Shown one piece after another: positions 1 to 9,830 of a stretch of DNA of 64,000 bases. How positions within the stretch are numbered: the first letter of the stretch is position 1; every line of letters begins with the position of its first letter. This stretch comes from Paraclostridium tenue (lineage in GTDB: Bacteria > Bacillota > Clostridia > Peptostreptococcales > Peptostreptococcaceae). The stretch is taken from the NCBI RefSeq assembly GCF_015668515.1, contig NZ_JADPFO010000001.1:561425-625424 (forward strand), read 5' to 3'. Position numbers and translations under genes: made by a program. Below the pieces are notes generated by a model, which was not told the DNA's origin, made no database searches, and saw only the letters and a program-made list of their open reading frames with translations.

Positions 1-598
1 TATAGTTTCAATTTACTTACTTATTGATAAAGAAAAGTTTTTTGGATTAGGCAGAAAAGTTATATTTGCTGTATTTAGTGAAAAGCATGCAAAAAGAACA
101 CTAGAATTAATTGATAGAAGTAATGATACTTTCGGTAGATTCTTAAGTGGTAAAATAATAGATTCTGCTATAATTGGTGTTTTAACATTTATAGTTCTTA
201 CAATATTTAAAATGCCATATGTATTATTAATATCAGTTATAATAGGTATAACTAATATAATACCATTTTTTGGTCCATTCTTTGGAGCTATTCCTGCAAC
301 AATAATAATATTGTTTGTATCTCCTATAAAAGCCTTATGGTTTATACTTATAATAATTATTATTCAACAAATAGATGGAAATATTATAGGACCTAAAATA
401 TTAGGTGATTCTATAGGTATATCTGCATTTTGGATATTATTTTCATTATTAGTGGCAGGTAAGGTTTTAGGTTTAGTCGGAATGATTATAGGTGTCCCTT
501 TATTTGCTATAGTATATTCTATTATAAAAGAAGTAGTAGAAGAAAAGCTAGATAAAAAGGGGCTTCCTATAGATACTAAGGATTATATGAATAAATAA
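1..598 (+). CDS. AI-2E family transporter (PerM/YdbI-like), C-terminal part
   Basis: The frame is open from base 2, so the gene begins before the window; about 198 codons remain. The visible part holds several long hydrophobic helices and a glycine/proline-rich stretch (IIPFFGPFFGAIPA) followed by GNIIGPKILGDSIG, which is the typical end of the AI-2E/PerM (UPF0118) permease family. These are eight-helix membrane proteins of about 350 residues; some export autoinducer-2 or act in cation/proton antiport, so the substrate cannot be assigned. The C-terminus is a short charged cytoplasmic tail. An internal ATG at 212 is not a plausible start because conserved family sequence lies upstream of it. 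A terminator hairpin follows directly. Confidence 0.85.
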   Translation, partial: IVSIYLLIDKEKFFGLGRKVIFAVFSEKHAKRTLELIDRSNDTFGRFLSGKIIDSAIIGVLTFIVLTIFKMPYVLLISVIIGITNIIPFFGPFFGAIPATIIILFVSPIKALWFILIIIIIQQIDGNIIGPKILGDSIGISAFWILFSLLVAGKVLGLVGMIIGVPLFAIVYSIIKEVVEEKLDKKGLPIDTKDYMNK

Positions 599-606
599 TT
601 TTAAAA

Positions 607-648
607 TATCTATCTAAATTTAATTTTAGATAGATATTTTTTTATTTA
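607..648 (+). terminator. Rho-independent terminator after the AI-2E transporter gene
   Basis: A 14-bp arm (607-620) pairs with 627-640 around a short loop and is followed by a T-rich run. Confidence 0.8.
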
Positions 649-847
649 AATAAAAAAGTTTGGATTCATATGTATTTTATATAAAATATTTTTTCTAAAA
701 TATGTAATCATACTACTTAACCCTATATTTTGTTTTTAAAAGTATGTGTGGTACCGAATTTTATTGAATTTGAATAATATAATAAATCTGATAAAATTAT
801 AATATTAACATCAAATATTAATCAATCATTCGTAAAAGGAGAAAATT

Positions 848-2725
848 ATGAGAAAATTAATTTTATCAAAAACTATAATGTTTATATTCATTTTAGCATT
901 TATAAATTTATTTATAGCTGGATTTGGATCAGAAAATACTTTAATAGGTGTAACAGTAATAACTGCAATGTTAATGTTACTTGAAAGAGATTTAACTATA
1001 TCACCTATTAAAAATACGTTAAAACTTATAAGTATTAATGTATTCTTAGGGGTATTGTCTTTTATAGCTATACAAAATATATTTTTAGGAGTTGTATGTA
1101 ATTTTGTAGCTTTATTTATAATTGGTTATATATTTAGCTATGATCTTAGAAGTCCTTTATATATAGCATTTGGGTTACAATATTTATTTACTGTAGCCAC
1201 TCCTATAAGTATAGAACAGTTACCAATACGACTTTTAGCTTTAATAAGTGGAGCATTAATAATTATGGTATCTCAATTGATCGTTAATAAAAATAAACTA
1301 GTTAAAACTAGTAATAAACTACTTGTTAATATTTGTAATGATATATTACAAAAAATCAATTTATTACAAAATTATAAATATGACACTAAAGATTTAGATT
1401 TTAAAATAAATTCATCTTTAAAAACTTTAAAAAAGCTTCTTTATGATAACAGAAAAGAAAATTTCTTTATGACTCACAAAGGAGTAAGCCTTTTAAATAT
1501 TTTATTTAACTTTGAAAGAATATCTATATTATTAGATAAGTATAAGTGTGAAGATGGTAATGAAGTTATGGATAGAGAAAAATCTCTCTCTATTATAAAA
1601 AAAGAGTTAAACAATTTAAAAGAGTATATAAGTGAAAATGTTAATGAAATAAAGTTCATCGATAAAGAAACAAATTGTATAGATTTATATGAATTTTATG
1701 ATTCACTAGAGGATATATATTATCAGTTTGATGAATATAAAAAAAATGAAGTAGAAAAAGATATAGAAAATAAATTAGATGTGCCTCATGAATTTAAAAT
1801 GTCATATGTCTATAAAAAAAATCTTAATACAAACTCTATAAAATTTTCATATGCTATAAAAGTAGCTGTCGGGGTATCTATTGCAAGTTTTATAATGGAC
1901 TATTTTAAATTAAGCGAGGGTAGATGGATAATGTTTACTGTATTTTCGCTTATACAACCATATTATGAAAATTGTATAACCAAATCTAAGAAAAGAATAG
2001 TATCGACAATTATTGGAGGTATGATAGTTTTTATATTGTTTTCGATATTTAAAGATCAAAGTTCAAGAGGTATGATTATACTTTTAGCAGGATATATAAG
2101 TACTTATACTAAAGATTATAGAGATTTAATGATATGTAATACTATATCTGCAATAGGAGCTGCATGTCTTATTACTTCTCCAGGGGTATTTGTTTTAAAT
2201 AGAATTGCTTTTGTAATATTAGGTACAGTAATAGCTTTATTAATAAACAAAATACTGCTTCCATATAATGCACAAAATGCATATAAATATTTAATAACTA
2301 TGTATAAAAATGTTATAGCAGAAATGTATAAAGAAATTACCTTATGTATAAAGAAAAAAAGTGATTTACATAAGGTAAAAAATCTTTTATTAATATCTAC
2401 ATTAATAGAAGATAAAATATTATCTATGAATAGCTTAGTTAAAGATGATAATCAAGACAAAATACTATCTAAAAAAAGAATGCTTATGAATAATATGTAT
2501 AGTTTATATTTAAAATTAAATAGTAGCAAAAATAAAGAAATAGAATCTATATTTGTAAATAATAATTATATATTGACTTATAATTTAGATGAATTAGAAG
2601 AAGCTAAGGATTTAATATTAGAAGGTATAAACAATACAGATGATAAAAACAATAAAATAATATATAAAAACTTATTGCACATACTAGAAACTTCATCTTC
2701 AGAAGAAACAAATTCTTATGCTTAA
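848..2725 (+). CDS. FUSC / aromatic acid exporter family membrane protein
   Basis: A 625-residue membrane protein with the duplicated layout of the FUSC/ArAE exporters (YccS/YhfK/AaeB type): an N-terminal block of about six hydrophobic helices (residues ~5-150), a long charged helical domain (~155-320), a second membrane block (~330-480, containing a GRWIMFTVFSLIQPYYE stretch typical of FUSC) and a soluble C-terminal tail. Members are thought to export small organic or aromatic acids; no substrate can be read from the sequence. The ATG has a strong AAAGGAG site 7 bases upstream. It is monocistronic, with a terminator at each end. FUSC membership is clear, the function is not. Confidence 0.8.
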   Translation: MRKLILSKTIMFIFILAFINLFIAGFGSENTLIGVTVITAMLMLLERDLTISPIKNTLKLISINVFLGVLSFIAIQNIFLGVVCNFVALFIIGYIFSYDLRSPLYIAFGLQYLFTVATPISIEQLPIRLLALISGALIIMVSQLIVNKNKLVKTSNKLLVNICNDILQKINLLQNYKYDTKDLDFKINSSLKTLKKLLYDNRKENFFMTHKGVSLLNILFNFERISILLDKYKCEDGNEVMDREKSLSIIKKELNNLKEYISENVNEIKFIDKETNCIDLYEFYDSLEDIYYQFDEYKKNEVEKDIENKLDVPHEFKMSYVYKKNLNTNSIKFSYAIKVAVGVSIASFIMDYFKLSEGRWIMFTVFSLIQPYYENCITKSKKRIVSTIIGGMIVFILFSIFKDQSSRGMIILLAGYISTYTKDYRDLMICNTISAIGAACLITSPGVFVLNRIAFVILGTVIALLINKILLPYNAQNAYKYLITMYKNVIAEMYKEITLCIKKKSDLHKVKNLLLISTLIEDKILSMNSLVKDDNQDKILSKKRMLMNNMYSLYLKLNSSKNKEIESIFVNNNYILTYNLDELEEAKDLILEGINNTDDKNNKIIYKNLLHILETSSSEETNSYA

Positions 2726-2796
2726 AAATGTGTTTAAGTATATAAGAGTAGGGTATTTAATAATGATAATATGTAGTTTAGTTTAAATTTGATAAA

Positions 2797-2832
2797 GAAA
2801 AAGGAGTAAATCATATGATTTATTCCTTTTTC
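2797..2832. terminator. Bidirectional terminator hairpin
   Basis: A near-perfect inverted repeat (GAAAAAGGA...TCCTTTTTC) lies between convergent genes, with A/T tails on both sides, so it can serve both strands. Confidence 0.75.
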
Positions 2833-2840
2833 AATTTTAA

Positions 2841-3122
2841 CTACATTAACTTATTTCTTTTAGAATAATCTTTATGTCTATTGTTATCATAACTTAACTT
2901 TGCATAAACACTTACTGTATGTCTACTTCTATTGTGTTTTATTTGTAAATCACTAAACTCTGCATCATCAGCATTACTTCTTAAATAGTTTCTAACGACA
3001 TCTTCTGCAGCTTGATGGTCTACATCTTCATAAATTTGAAAATAATTATTTTCACCTATCTCAAGTGTTAAATCATAATTACCATTATCTAATCTATTTC
3101 TCATTTCACTCATATTGTCCAT
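2841..3122 (-). CDS. Hypothetical small acidic protein
   Basis: 93 residues, soluble and charged, with no signal peptide or membrane segment. The ATG has a good GGAGG site 7 bases upstream. I do not recognise the family. The middle (DVDHQAAEDVVRNYLRS) looks like an amphipathic helix followed by beta-like strands. It ends at the bidirectional hairpin shared with the FUSC gene and lies 69 bp downstream of the DUF2284 gene on the same strand, so the two may be co-transcribed. Confidence 0.6.
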   Translation of the reverse strand: MDNMSEMRNRLDNGNYDLTLEIGENNYFQIYEDVDHQAAEDVVRNYLRSNADDAEFSDLQIKHNRSRHTVSVYAKLSYDNNRHKDYSKRNKLM

Positions 3123-3191
3123 TAGTTTACCTCCAAGTTAAATAATGTAGTCATAATTAAGTTTATCCAAAGTAAACTAATTTTATTATAC

Positions 3192-3776
3192 TTATAGAAG
3201 TTTCAGTATTGCTTTTTTAAATTCATTCTCATTTATATCTTCATTAAAATTTATAGAACCAATAACAGTACAATATTTATTTTCACTACCTTCGTCCCAC
3301 ATAATAGAATGATTTAATATATCTTTACAAACTTTGTTTAAATCAATCCCCATAGCTTCCATGCTAAATCTTATTTTTTGAGGATATCTACAAGGTAGGT
3401 TATCTGTATATGTACACTTCTCACAATATTTACAACGACCACCATCTGTTAATAATCCATTAAATTCTTTTTCTAAAGGTATAAGTATATCAGATAAAAC
3501 TTTTCTTAAGTATGAATGAAAATTATCTATAGTTTTTTCTTCATCTAAATTTATATACATTGCTATTACTAAAGAGTATTTAAAATCTTTAGTGTAATCA
3601 TCAAATCTAGGACTATTTGGAGGACATGTATAACTTAAATTGTAGTGAGGACATCCACTTTTACAAAGTTCTGTAAAGTAATCAAAATCCATATATTTTG
3701 ATAATATTTCATTTTTACATATATTGGCTTTTAAAATTATATCATTATTATCTTTATTAATATTTAAAATTATCAT
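3192..3776 (-). CDS. DUF2284 cysteine-rich, predicted metal-binding protein
   Basis: 194 residues with two cysteine clusters: CKSGCPHY...YTCPPNSP near residues 38-55 and CKYCEKCTY...PCRYP near 114-132. This arrangement is characteristic of DUF2284 proteins, which are predicted to bind metal or an Fe-S cluster and are common in anaerobes. The reaction is unknown. The protein is soluble and normal in length for the family. The upstream region carries an ACTCC/GGAGT-type binding site close to the ATG. Confidence 0.8.
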   Translation of the reverse strand: MIILNINKDNNDIILKANICKNEILSKYMDFDYFTELCKSGCPHYNLSYTCPPNSPRFDDYTKDFKYSLVIAMYINLDEEKTIDNFHSYLRKVLSDILIPLEKEFNGLLTDGGRCKYCEKCTYTDNLPCRYPQKIRFSMEAMGIDLNKVCKDILNHSIMWDEGSENKYCTVIGSINFNEDINENEFKKAILKLL

Positions 3777-3944
3777 ATTTACACTCCTATAGATTATATT
3801 AATTAAATACTAATATTTCGTTTTTGCTATGTCAATATATTCATCTTACAACTTTGTTACATTAAAAAATTATATAAAATGGTATAATTATCTATAGACT
3901 TTAATTCTCAATAATAATTAGCATGAATATGGAGGGATGTATTT

Positions 3945-4841
3945 TTGAGTAAAAAAAGAATTTTATTAGGTTTTGTAGTATTATTAATAATTATAGCTAT
4001 TGCTTTTTTTATAAAAATGTTTAATTTAAGAGAAATAAATAAAAAAGAAATAGACGTAGAAAAGTTTATAAAATGTACTGATCAAGTTAGTTATTCTAAG
4101 GCACAAGTAAATTGGAAGTATGTAGCTAGTATAATAGGAGTTTTAGATGACAATAAATTTAAAAATGTATCTAATAACCAAATAAAAGAAATTGCTAATT
4201 TATTTATAATCAAAGATAAAGATACATACAAAATAGAACCATTAAAAAACGTACTTTCTAAATTAAAATTTAATAAAAGAGAGATTAAAAGAGTTAATAA
4301 ATATATAGGCGATTTAAAATATTATGGATTAAAACCATCAAGATTAAATCCCGATGGAAAGTATATGGCATTTATAGACTCTATAGAAAATAGTGCAATA
4401 GATAATTATAAAAATTATAAAATATTGCCATCTATAACTATAGCCCAAGCTATACTTGAATCCAATTGGGGAGAATCCGAATTATCTTCTAAATATAATA
4501 ATTTATTTGGGATAAAAGCTCATTCTTCTTGGAAAGGTGATTCTGTAAATATAGAAACTAGTGAATTTTATAATCAAGTTATAAACGATCAATTTAGAGC
4601 CTATAAATCAAAAGCTGATTCTATAAAAGACCATGCTAAGTTTTTAAGTGAAAATCCTAGATATAAAGGTGTTTTTAATAAACCTACATATATAGAGCAA
4701 GCTCAAGAACTTCAAAATTCTGGATATAGTACAGTATCTGATCAAAGTGGAAATTTAACATATAAAAAGCTATTAAATCAAATAATTGAGCAATATAACT
4801 TGCAATTAATAGATAGCAAGGTTCAAGAAATAAAGGGATAG
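3945..4841 (+). CDS. Membrane-anchored glucosaminidase (GH73-type peptidoglycan hydrolase)
   Basis: 298 residues. A hydrophobic helix (residues ~5-25) acts as an uncleaved signal or anchor, followed by a ~110-residue spacer and a C-terminal mannosyl-glycoprotein endo-beta-N-acetylglucosaminidase-like domain (~145-275) with the signature AQAILESNWGES, where the Glu is the expected catalytic acid, plus the NNLFGIKA motif. It probably cuts N-acetylglucosaminyl bonds of peptidoglycan outside the cell. The start is TTG, chosen because a GGAGGG site lies 8 bases upstream and the nearby ATG at 3938 hits a stop within four codons. Confidence 0.85.
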   Translation: MSKKRILLGFVVLLIIIAIAFFIKMFNLREINKKEIDVEKFIKCTDQVSYSKAQVNWKYVASIIGVLDDNKFKNVSNNQIKEIANLFIIKDKDTYKIEPLKNVLSKLKFNKREIKRVNKYIGDLKYYGLKPSRLNPDGKYMAFIDSIENSAIDNYKNYKILPSITIAQAILESNWGESELSSKYNNLFGIKAHSSWKGDSVNIETSEFYNQVINDQFRAYKSKADSIKDHAKFLSENPRYKGVFNKPTYIEQAQELQNSGYSTVSDQSGNLTYKKLLNQIIEQYNLQLIDSKVQEIKG

Positions 4842-4870
4842 AGGTTTTAAACCTTTATCCCTTTAAATTT
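4832..4870. terminator. Terminator overlapping the glucosaminidase stop codon
   Basis: AAAGGGATA...TATCCCTTT stem with a T-rich tail between convergent genes. The 5' arm includes the stop codon. Confidence 0.75.
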
Positions 4871-4938
4871 ATATAATTATTTTTCGATAACTACCTTTAT
4901 CTTTTTATTTCCCACAAACTTGAGGATCACATTTTATT

Positions 4939-6165
4939 CTATTTTTTCTTATACACGTTTTTATTTACAATTTCTTCCCTAATTTTATTGCCTTCTTCAT
5001 CTAAATATATTCTTAATGTATCTACTTTTATTTTATCTTTTTCGTATATAGTTTTAGTGGTTATATATATTTTTTCTCTATCTTCATCACACCCATATAT
5101 CTTGGATGTAATAACACCATTATTAACTATATTTTTAATATATATAGGATGTTTTAGAGGATTTTGAAATTTAAAGTCAGTATATCCATATGAAACAGCA
5201 GCATCACGTCCGATTGGAGCATACCTTGATGCAAATGTATGATTATGAACTTCAGTTATATCCATGCCTGAAATTAAAGCAGCATTGTATATAGTGGTAG
5301 ATACTTGGCAAACACCACCACCTTCACCATTAACATATTTTCCATCTATTATTACTTTTGCAGTTTTATATCCGTTATGCCATGTTCTAGATCCAGTTGA
5401 TTTATTATATGAAAACTCATCATGAGGCATTATTAATTTATCACTAGTACTTTTACCTGCTATATTTATATTGCTACCTCTTGATGTGGTATGGTTAAAT
5501 GTAGTACTAAACTGACCTAGTATTGTATTTATAGAGTTAACATCTTCTGTGGATATTTTAGGTGTAGTTATATCAACTGGTATATTTATATCACTAAGAT
5601 TTTTATTTACTATCATATCATAGATAGTTTCTTTTAATTTTATTTTATTTACCTTTTTCCCATTTTTTGCTTTAGTTCTTTTAATAGAACCATTATCATT
5701 TATATTTATAGTTGCATCAGTTTTTTCTATATCTATATCTTTACATATATTATTTATAATAGAACTTAGTTTATATTCATTATAAGTTGATACTAATTTT
5801 ATTTTATTTTTATCTTTTAAACGAAGATTAAATTTTCTTTTTACATTTGTGAATATATCATCATGTCTTGTGTATAAAAAAGCTTTTTTTACAGCTTTAT
5901 CTATATTAAAGCTTAAATCTATATCTTTGGGGTTTAAAGTGTATGTTTTATCTTCATAAGTTAATTTAATAGTTTTTTCTTTATATTTAGATTTAACCAA
6001 ATCAATTGCATCTTTCATATTTAAAAATGATACATCTATATCTTCTATATATATGTTTTTGTATATACCATTATCTTTTGATAGTGCAATAACTTTATTG
6101 CTAAAACCTAATAAAAAACTAGATACAATAACTATACTTATCAAATATTTAAATTTGTGTTTCAT
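4939..6165 (-). CDS. VanW family protein with peptidoglycan-binding-like domain
   Basis: 408 residues. A signal-type hydrophobic segment (residues ~7-27) is followed by a PG_binding_4-like domain (~40-150) and a VanW domain (~220-350) with the conserved SYNKSTGSRTWHNGYKTA and GGGVCQVSTTIYNAAL blocks. VanW proteins occur widely in Firmicutes, secreted or membrane-attached, and are linked to cell-wall biology; their biochemical role is not established. There is no clear C-terminal G5 domain, only a ~40-residue tail. It converges on the glucosaminidase gene, another wall gene. Confidence 0.85.
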   Translation of the reverse strand: MKHKFKYLISIVIVSSFLLGFSNKVIALSKDNGIYKNIYIEDIDVSFLNMKDAIDLVKSKYKEKTIKLTYEDKTYTLNPKDIDLSFNIDKAVKKAFLYTRHDDIFTNVKRKFNLRLKDKNKIKLVSTYNEYKLSSIINNICKDIDIEKTDATININDNGSIKRTKAKNGKKVNKIKLKETIYDMIVNKNLSDINIPVDITTPKISTEDVNSINTILGQFSTTFNHTTSRGSNINIAGKSTSDKLIMPHDEFSYNKSTGSRTWHNGYKTAKVIIDGKYVNGEGGGVCQVSTTIYNAALISGMDITEVHNHTFASRYAPIGRDAAVSYGYTDFKFQNPLKHPIYIKNIVNNGVITSKIYGCDEDREKIYITTKTIYEKDKIKVDTLRIYLDEEGNKIREEIVNKNVYKKK

Positions 6166-6313
6166 ATATATAAAACTCCTTTATAATTATTCTCATATAT
6201 GTTGTCCTTAAAGATAGTTTTATATGTTTAAGTTTTTAAATTTGTCAAATTATGATATAATAAAATTTTGATGAATGTTAAAACTAAATACGTACAAATA
6301 TAGGAGGCTACTT

Positions 6314-6958
6314 ATGGCAAATACATTTTATATAGTAAGACATGGTCAAACAAATTGGAATATTTTAGGTAAGACTCAAGGACATGGAAATTCTGATTTA
6401 ACAGTTAAAGGAATAGAACAAGCAACTGAGTTAGCTGAAAGTTTAGTAAAAAATCACCAAATAGACTACATATTTTCAAGTGATTTAGGAAGAGCTGTTC
6501 AAACTGCAGATATACTTGGAAAAAGTTTAGGAGTTGAAGTTGAAAAAACTCCTGCACTTAGAGAGATGGGATTTGGTAAATGGGAAGGTCTTCTAATAGA
6601 TGAAATAAAAAGTAAGTATGCTGATGTATATACTACTTGGAGAAATGAACCACACTTAGTAGAAATACCAGAAGGAGAAAATTTACATATAATAAAAGAA
6701 AGAGTAGATAAATTTATAAATGAACTTAATGAAAAGTATGATAATAAAAATATACTACTTGTTACTCACTCAGTAACAGTTAGAGTTATGCTTTTATCTT
6801 TCTTAAATTCAGGAATGGAAAATATATATAGAATAAAACAAGATAATACAGCTTTGAATATAGTAGAATTCAGAAACTATGGACCAGTTATAATAAAAAT
6901 GAATGATACAACTCATATAAAAAACAATGAGAAAATTAATAACTCAGCACTTGAATAA
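6314..6958 (+). CDS. Histidine phosphatase family protein
   Basis: 214 residues from the ATG at 6314, preceded by AGGAGG at 6302-6307; an in-frame ATG at 6275 has no such site. The RHGQTNWN motif at the N-terminus holds the phosphoryl-accepting His. The SSDLGRAVQTA, ALREMGFGKWEG and VTHSVTVR motifs place it in the phosphoglycerate mutase/alpha-ribazole phosphatase branch. The substrate is uncertain. It is the first gene of a tightly spaced run (phosphatase, BaiN-like protein, aroH, cmk, plsC, ispH), with 12 bp to the next gene. Confidence 0.85.
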   Translation: MANTFYIVRHGQTNWNILGKTQGHGNSDLTVKGIEQATELAESLVKNHQIDYIFSSDLGRAVQTADILGKSLGVEVEKTPALREMGFGKWEGLLIDEIKSKYADVYTTWRNEPHLVEIPEGENLHIIKERVDKFINELNEKYDNKNILLVTHSVTVRVMLLSFLNSGMENIYRIKQDNTALNIVEFRNYGPVIIKMNDTTHIKNNEKINNSALE

Positions 6959-6970
6959 GGAGATATACAT

Positions 6971-8176
6971 ATGGCAAAGGTTATAGTTGTTGGAGCTGGT
7001 CCTGCTGGAATAATGGCAGCAATTTCATCTTCAAAACAAAATGAAGTAATATTAATAGAAAGAAATAATGAAATAGGGAAAAAACTTAGACTTACAGGTG
7101 GTGGTAGATGTAATATTACCAATAATAGAAATATAGAAGATTTCTTTGATAAAATTGTAAATAATAATAAGTTTTTATATAGTTCATTTTATACTTTTTC
7201 AAATTATGATTTACTAGAATACTTTAGTAAAAATAATTTAGATTATAAAATTGAATATGATGAGAAAGTATATACAAAATCTGATAAAGCAGATGAAGTT
7301 ATAGATACACTAAAAAAAGACCTTTTAAAAAATAAAGTTAATATAATGTATAATACAAAGGTTTGTGATTTAATAGTAGAAAATAATGAAGCTATAGGAG
7401 TTATAACTGATAATGGCGAAAAAATATTTTGTGATAAACTTATAATAACTACTGGTGGTAAAAGTCATCCTACAACTGGGTCAGATGGATTCATGTTTGA
7501 TATACTAAAAAAACATGGACATACTATAAAACCTTTATACCCTGCATTAATACCTTTAGTTACAAAAGAAAACTTTGTTAAAAATCTTCAAGGTGTAGCT
7601 ATGAAAGAAGTAATTATAAGAACTAAAATTAAAAAGAAAAAAATAGAAACTCAAGGAGATATGATATTTACTCATTTTGGTATATCTGGGCCTGGTGTTT
7701 TAAAGTTTTCTTCATATATAAATAAAGAACTAGATAATGGTGAAATAGAAATAACATTAGACTTTTTACCGCATATTTCAAAGGATAAAATAACTAGGAT
7801 AATAAGAGAAAATCCTAATAAAAATGTTTTAACAAATTTAAAAGGAATACTACCTCAAAACTTTTTAAAAGAAATTTTAAGCTTACTTAATTTAAGTGAA
7901 GCTAAACCTAATGAACTAAAAAAAGAAGATGAAAATAAAATTATAGAATGTATAAAAGAAATGAAATTAACAATAACAGAAATGTTAACAATTAAAGCTG
8001 CTATGGTAACTAGTGGCGGTGTTAGTGTAAAAGAAATTAATGCATCAAATATGGAATCAAAATTAATTAAAAATTTATTCTTTGCTGGAGAAGTTATTGA
8101 TGTAGATGCTGAAACAGGAGGATATAACCTTCAAATAGCTTTTTCAACAGGATATTTAGCAGGAAGTGACTATTAA
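6971..8176 (+). CDS. BaiN/HI0933-family NAD(P)/FAD-dependent oxidoreductase
   Basis: 401 residues. The N-terminal dinucleotide-binding motif GAGPAGIMAA and the LTGGGRCNITN block are diagnostic for the HI0933/BaiN flavoprotein family; the C-terminal GGYNLQIAFSTGYLAG closes the FAD site. BaiN in bile-acid-converting clostridia reduces steroid enones, but most members, including this one in a housekeeping operon, have no proven substrate. Its TAA stop shares one base with the aroH ATG (TAATG), so the two are translationally coupled. Confidence 0.85.
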   Translation: MAKVIVVGAGPAGIMAAISSSKQNEVILIERNNEIGKKLRLTGGGRCNITNNRNIEDFFDKIVNNNKFLYSSFYTFSNYDLLEYFSKNNLDYKIEYDEKVYTKSDKADEVIDTLKKDLLKNKVNIMYNTKVCDLIVENNEAIGVITDNGEKIFCDKLIITTGGKSHPTTGSDGFMFDILKKHGHTIKPLYPALIPLVTKENFVKNLQGVAMKEVIIRTKIKKKKIETQGDMIFTHFGISGPGVLKFSSYINKELDNGEIEITLDFLPHISKDKITRIIRENPNKNVLTNLKGILPQNFLKEILSLLNLSEAKPNELKKEDENKIIECIKEMKLTITEMLTIKAAMVTSGGVSVKEINASNMESKLIKNLFFAGEVIDVDAETGGYNLQIAFSTGYLAGSDY

Positions 8177-8541
8177 TGAAAGTATTAGCAATTAGAGGAG
8201 CAACGACAGTTAAGAAAAACTCAAAAGACGAAATATTAAATGAAACTAAAGTATTAGTTGAAAGTATTATAAAAGAAAATGACTTAAATATAGATGATAT
8301 AATAAGTATGATATTTACAATGACTAACGATTTAGATTCAGTATACCCATCTGTAGCAGTTAGAGATATGCTAAATATTTGTGATACTCCGCTACTTAAC
8401 TTTGAAGAAAAGTGTATACAAGGTAGTCTTAGAAAATGTATCAGAGTTATGGTTAATGTAAACAGTGAAAAGAAAAAAAGTGATATAAAACATATATATT
8501 TAAATGAAGCAAAAAAATTAAGACCAGATATAAGTGAATAG
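8176..8541 (+). CDS. aroH: Chorismate mutase, AroH type
   Basis: 121 residues, a full-length match in pattern to the Bacillus subtilis monofunctional chorismate mutase: the N-terminal IRGATTV (with the substrate-binding Arg), AVRDML, the KCIRVM stretch (Cys and Arg of the active site), and HIYLNEAKKLRPD. It converts chorismate to prephenate for phenylalanine and tyrosine synthesis in the cytoplasm. It overlaps the upstream oxidoreductase stop by one base and sits 11 bp before cmk. No other aromatic amino acid genes are nearby. Confidence 0.93.
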   Translation: MKVLAIRGATTVKKNSKDEILNETKVLVESIIKENDLNIDDIISMIFTMTNDLDSVYPSVAVRDMLNICDTPLLNFEEKCIQGSLRKCIRVMVNVNSEKKKSDIKHIYLNEAKKLRPDISE

Positions 8542-8552
8542 GAGTGAATGAT

Positions 8553-9200
8553 ATGAAGAATTTAGTAATAGCAGTAGATGGACCAGCAGGAGCAGGGAAA
8601 AGTACAATAGCTAAAATAGTAGCAGATAAATTAAATATAAATTATATAGATACAGGGGCTATGTATAGAGCAATAACATACAAAGTACTTCAAAATGATA
8701 TTGATGTAAATAATGAAGATCAAATAATTGAAATAGCAAAAAATAGCGATATAGATTTTAAAGATAATAATATATATTTAGATGGTAAAATATTAAAAGA
8801 AGAAATAAGAACTCCAGAAGTTAGTAATAATGTATCTAATATTGCACAAATAAAAGAAGTTAGATATTTAATGGTTGATGTTCAAAGAGAAATAGGAAAT
8901 AAAAGTTCTGTTATCTTAGATGGTAGAGATATAGGATCTTATGTGTTTCCTAAAGCAGATTATAAGTTTTTCTTAGTTGCATCTCCTGAAGAAAGAGGAG
9001 AAAGAAGATATAAAGAACTTATAAAAAAAGGATATGATACTTCTTTAGAAGAAGTTATTAAAGATGTTATAAGAAGAGATGAAATAGATTCAAATAGAGA
9101 ATTTGCTCCTTTAGTAAAAGCAAGTGATGCAATAGAGATTGATACTACAGGAAAAAGTATAGACGAAGTAGTAGAATCAGTTATAAGTAAAATAAGATAG
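8553..9200 (+). CDS. cmk: Cytidylate kinase
   Basis: 215 residues from the ATG at 8553, which has AGGAG 8 bases upstream; an in-frame GTG at 8544 lies inside that site and is less likely. The P-loop GPAGAGKST sits at the N-terminus, followed by IDTGAMYRAITY (nucleotide-binding), LDGRDIGSYVFP and the RRDEIDSNRE lid region. It phosphorylates CMP and dCMP in pyrimidine recycling. The position between aroH and plsC is common in clostridia. Confidence 0.95.
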   Translation: MKNLVIAVDGPAGAGKSTIAKIVADKLNINYIDTGAMYRAITYKVLQNDIDVNNEDQIIEIAKNSDIDFKDNNIYLDGKILKEEIRTPEVSNNVSNIAQIKEVRYLMVDVQREIGNKSSVILDGRDIGSYVFPKADYKFFLVASPEERGERRYKELIKKGYDTSLEEVIKDVIRRDEIDSNREFAPLVKASDAIEIDTTGKSIDEVVESVISKIR

Positions 9201-9217
9201 GTTGAAGGGAGATTAAT

Positions 9218-9817
9218 GTGAAATTTTATAATGTTGTAACGGGAGTTTTAAGAGTTTTCTCAAAGTTGTTTTTTAAATTTGAGATAATAGGTCTTGAAAA
9301 TGTTCCTAAAGAAGGATCTATTATATTAGCTGCCAATCATAAATCAAATTTAGATCCTATATTTTTAGCAGCTTCTATGCATAAAAATAGAGAAGTTACT
9401 GCTGTTGCTAAGAAAGAATTGTTTAACATAAAGCCTTTAGGATATATATTAAATAAAATAAATGTTATTCCTGTAGATAGAGATAATCCTACAGCATCCA
9501 CTGTAAAAAACATTTTAAAAGCTTTAAGAAATGGTGGATGTATAGGTATGTTTCCTGAAGGTACTAGAAACAAAGATGCAGGATTTTTAAAAGCTAAAGC
9601 AGGGCTTGGAATGTTTGCTGTAAAAGGTAAAGCTTTAGTAATACCTGTATCTATAATAACTACATACAAAGTATTTAATAAAGTAACTATATATATAGAT
9701 AAGCCTATATCTTTTGAAGACTATTATAAGGAAAAACTAAATACAGATGATTATCAAAGATTATCTCAAAATGTTTTAGAGGTAATAAAAGAAAATTACC
9801 ATAAATATGCTAAGTAA
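9218..9817 (+). CDS. plsC: 1-acyl-sn-glycerol-3-phosphate acyltransferase
   Basis: 199 residues with the acyltransferase motifs NHKSNLDP (HX4D catalytic pair) and FPEGTRN, followed by the hydrophobic VIPVSII segment. It acylates lysophosphatidic acid to phosphatidic acid at the membrane. The start is GTG (the overlapping ATG at 9216 reads into a stop) with a GAAGGGA site upstream. It lies 17 bp after cmk and 13 bp before ispH in the same operon. A second acyltransferase gene lies at about 35.4 kb. Confidence 0.92.
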   Translation: MKFYNVVTGVLRVFSKLFFKFEIIGLENVPKEGSIILAANHKSNLDPIFLAASMHKNREVTAVAKKELFNIKPLGYILNKINVIPVDRDNPTASTVKNILKALRNGGCIGMFPEGTRNKDAGFLKAKAGLGMFAVKGKALVIPVSIITTYKVFNKVTIYIDKPISFEDYYKEKLNTDDYQRLSQNVLEVIKENYHKYAK

Positions 9818-9830
9818 GGGAGAAGTTTAA

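Noticed and set aside
6275-6313. Longer N-terminus for the histidine phosphatase
   Set aside because: The ATG at 6314 has a consensus ribosome binding site and starts at the conserved family N-terminus.
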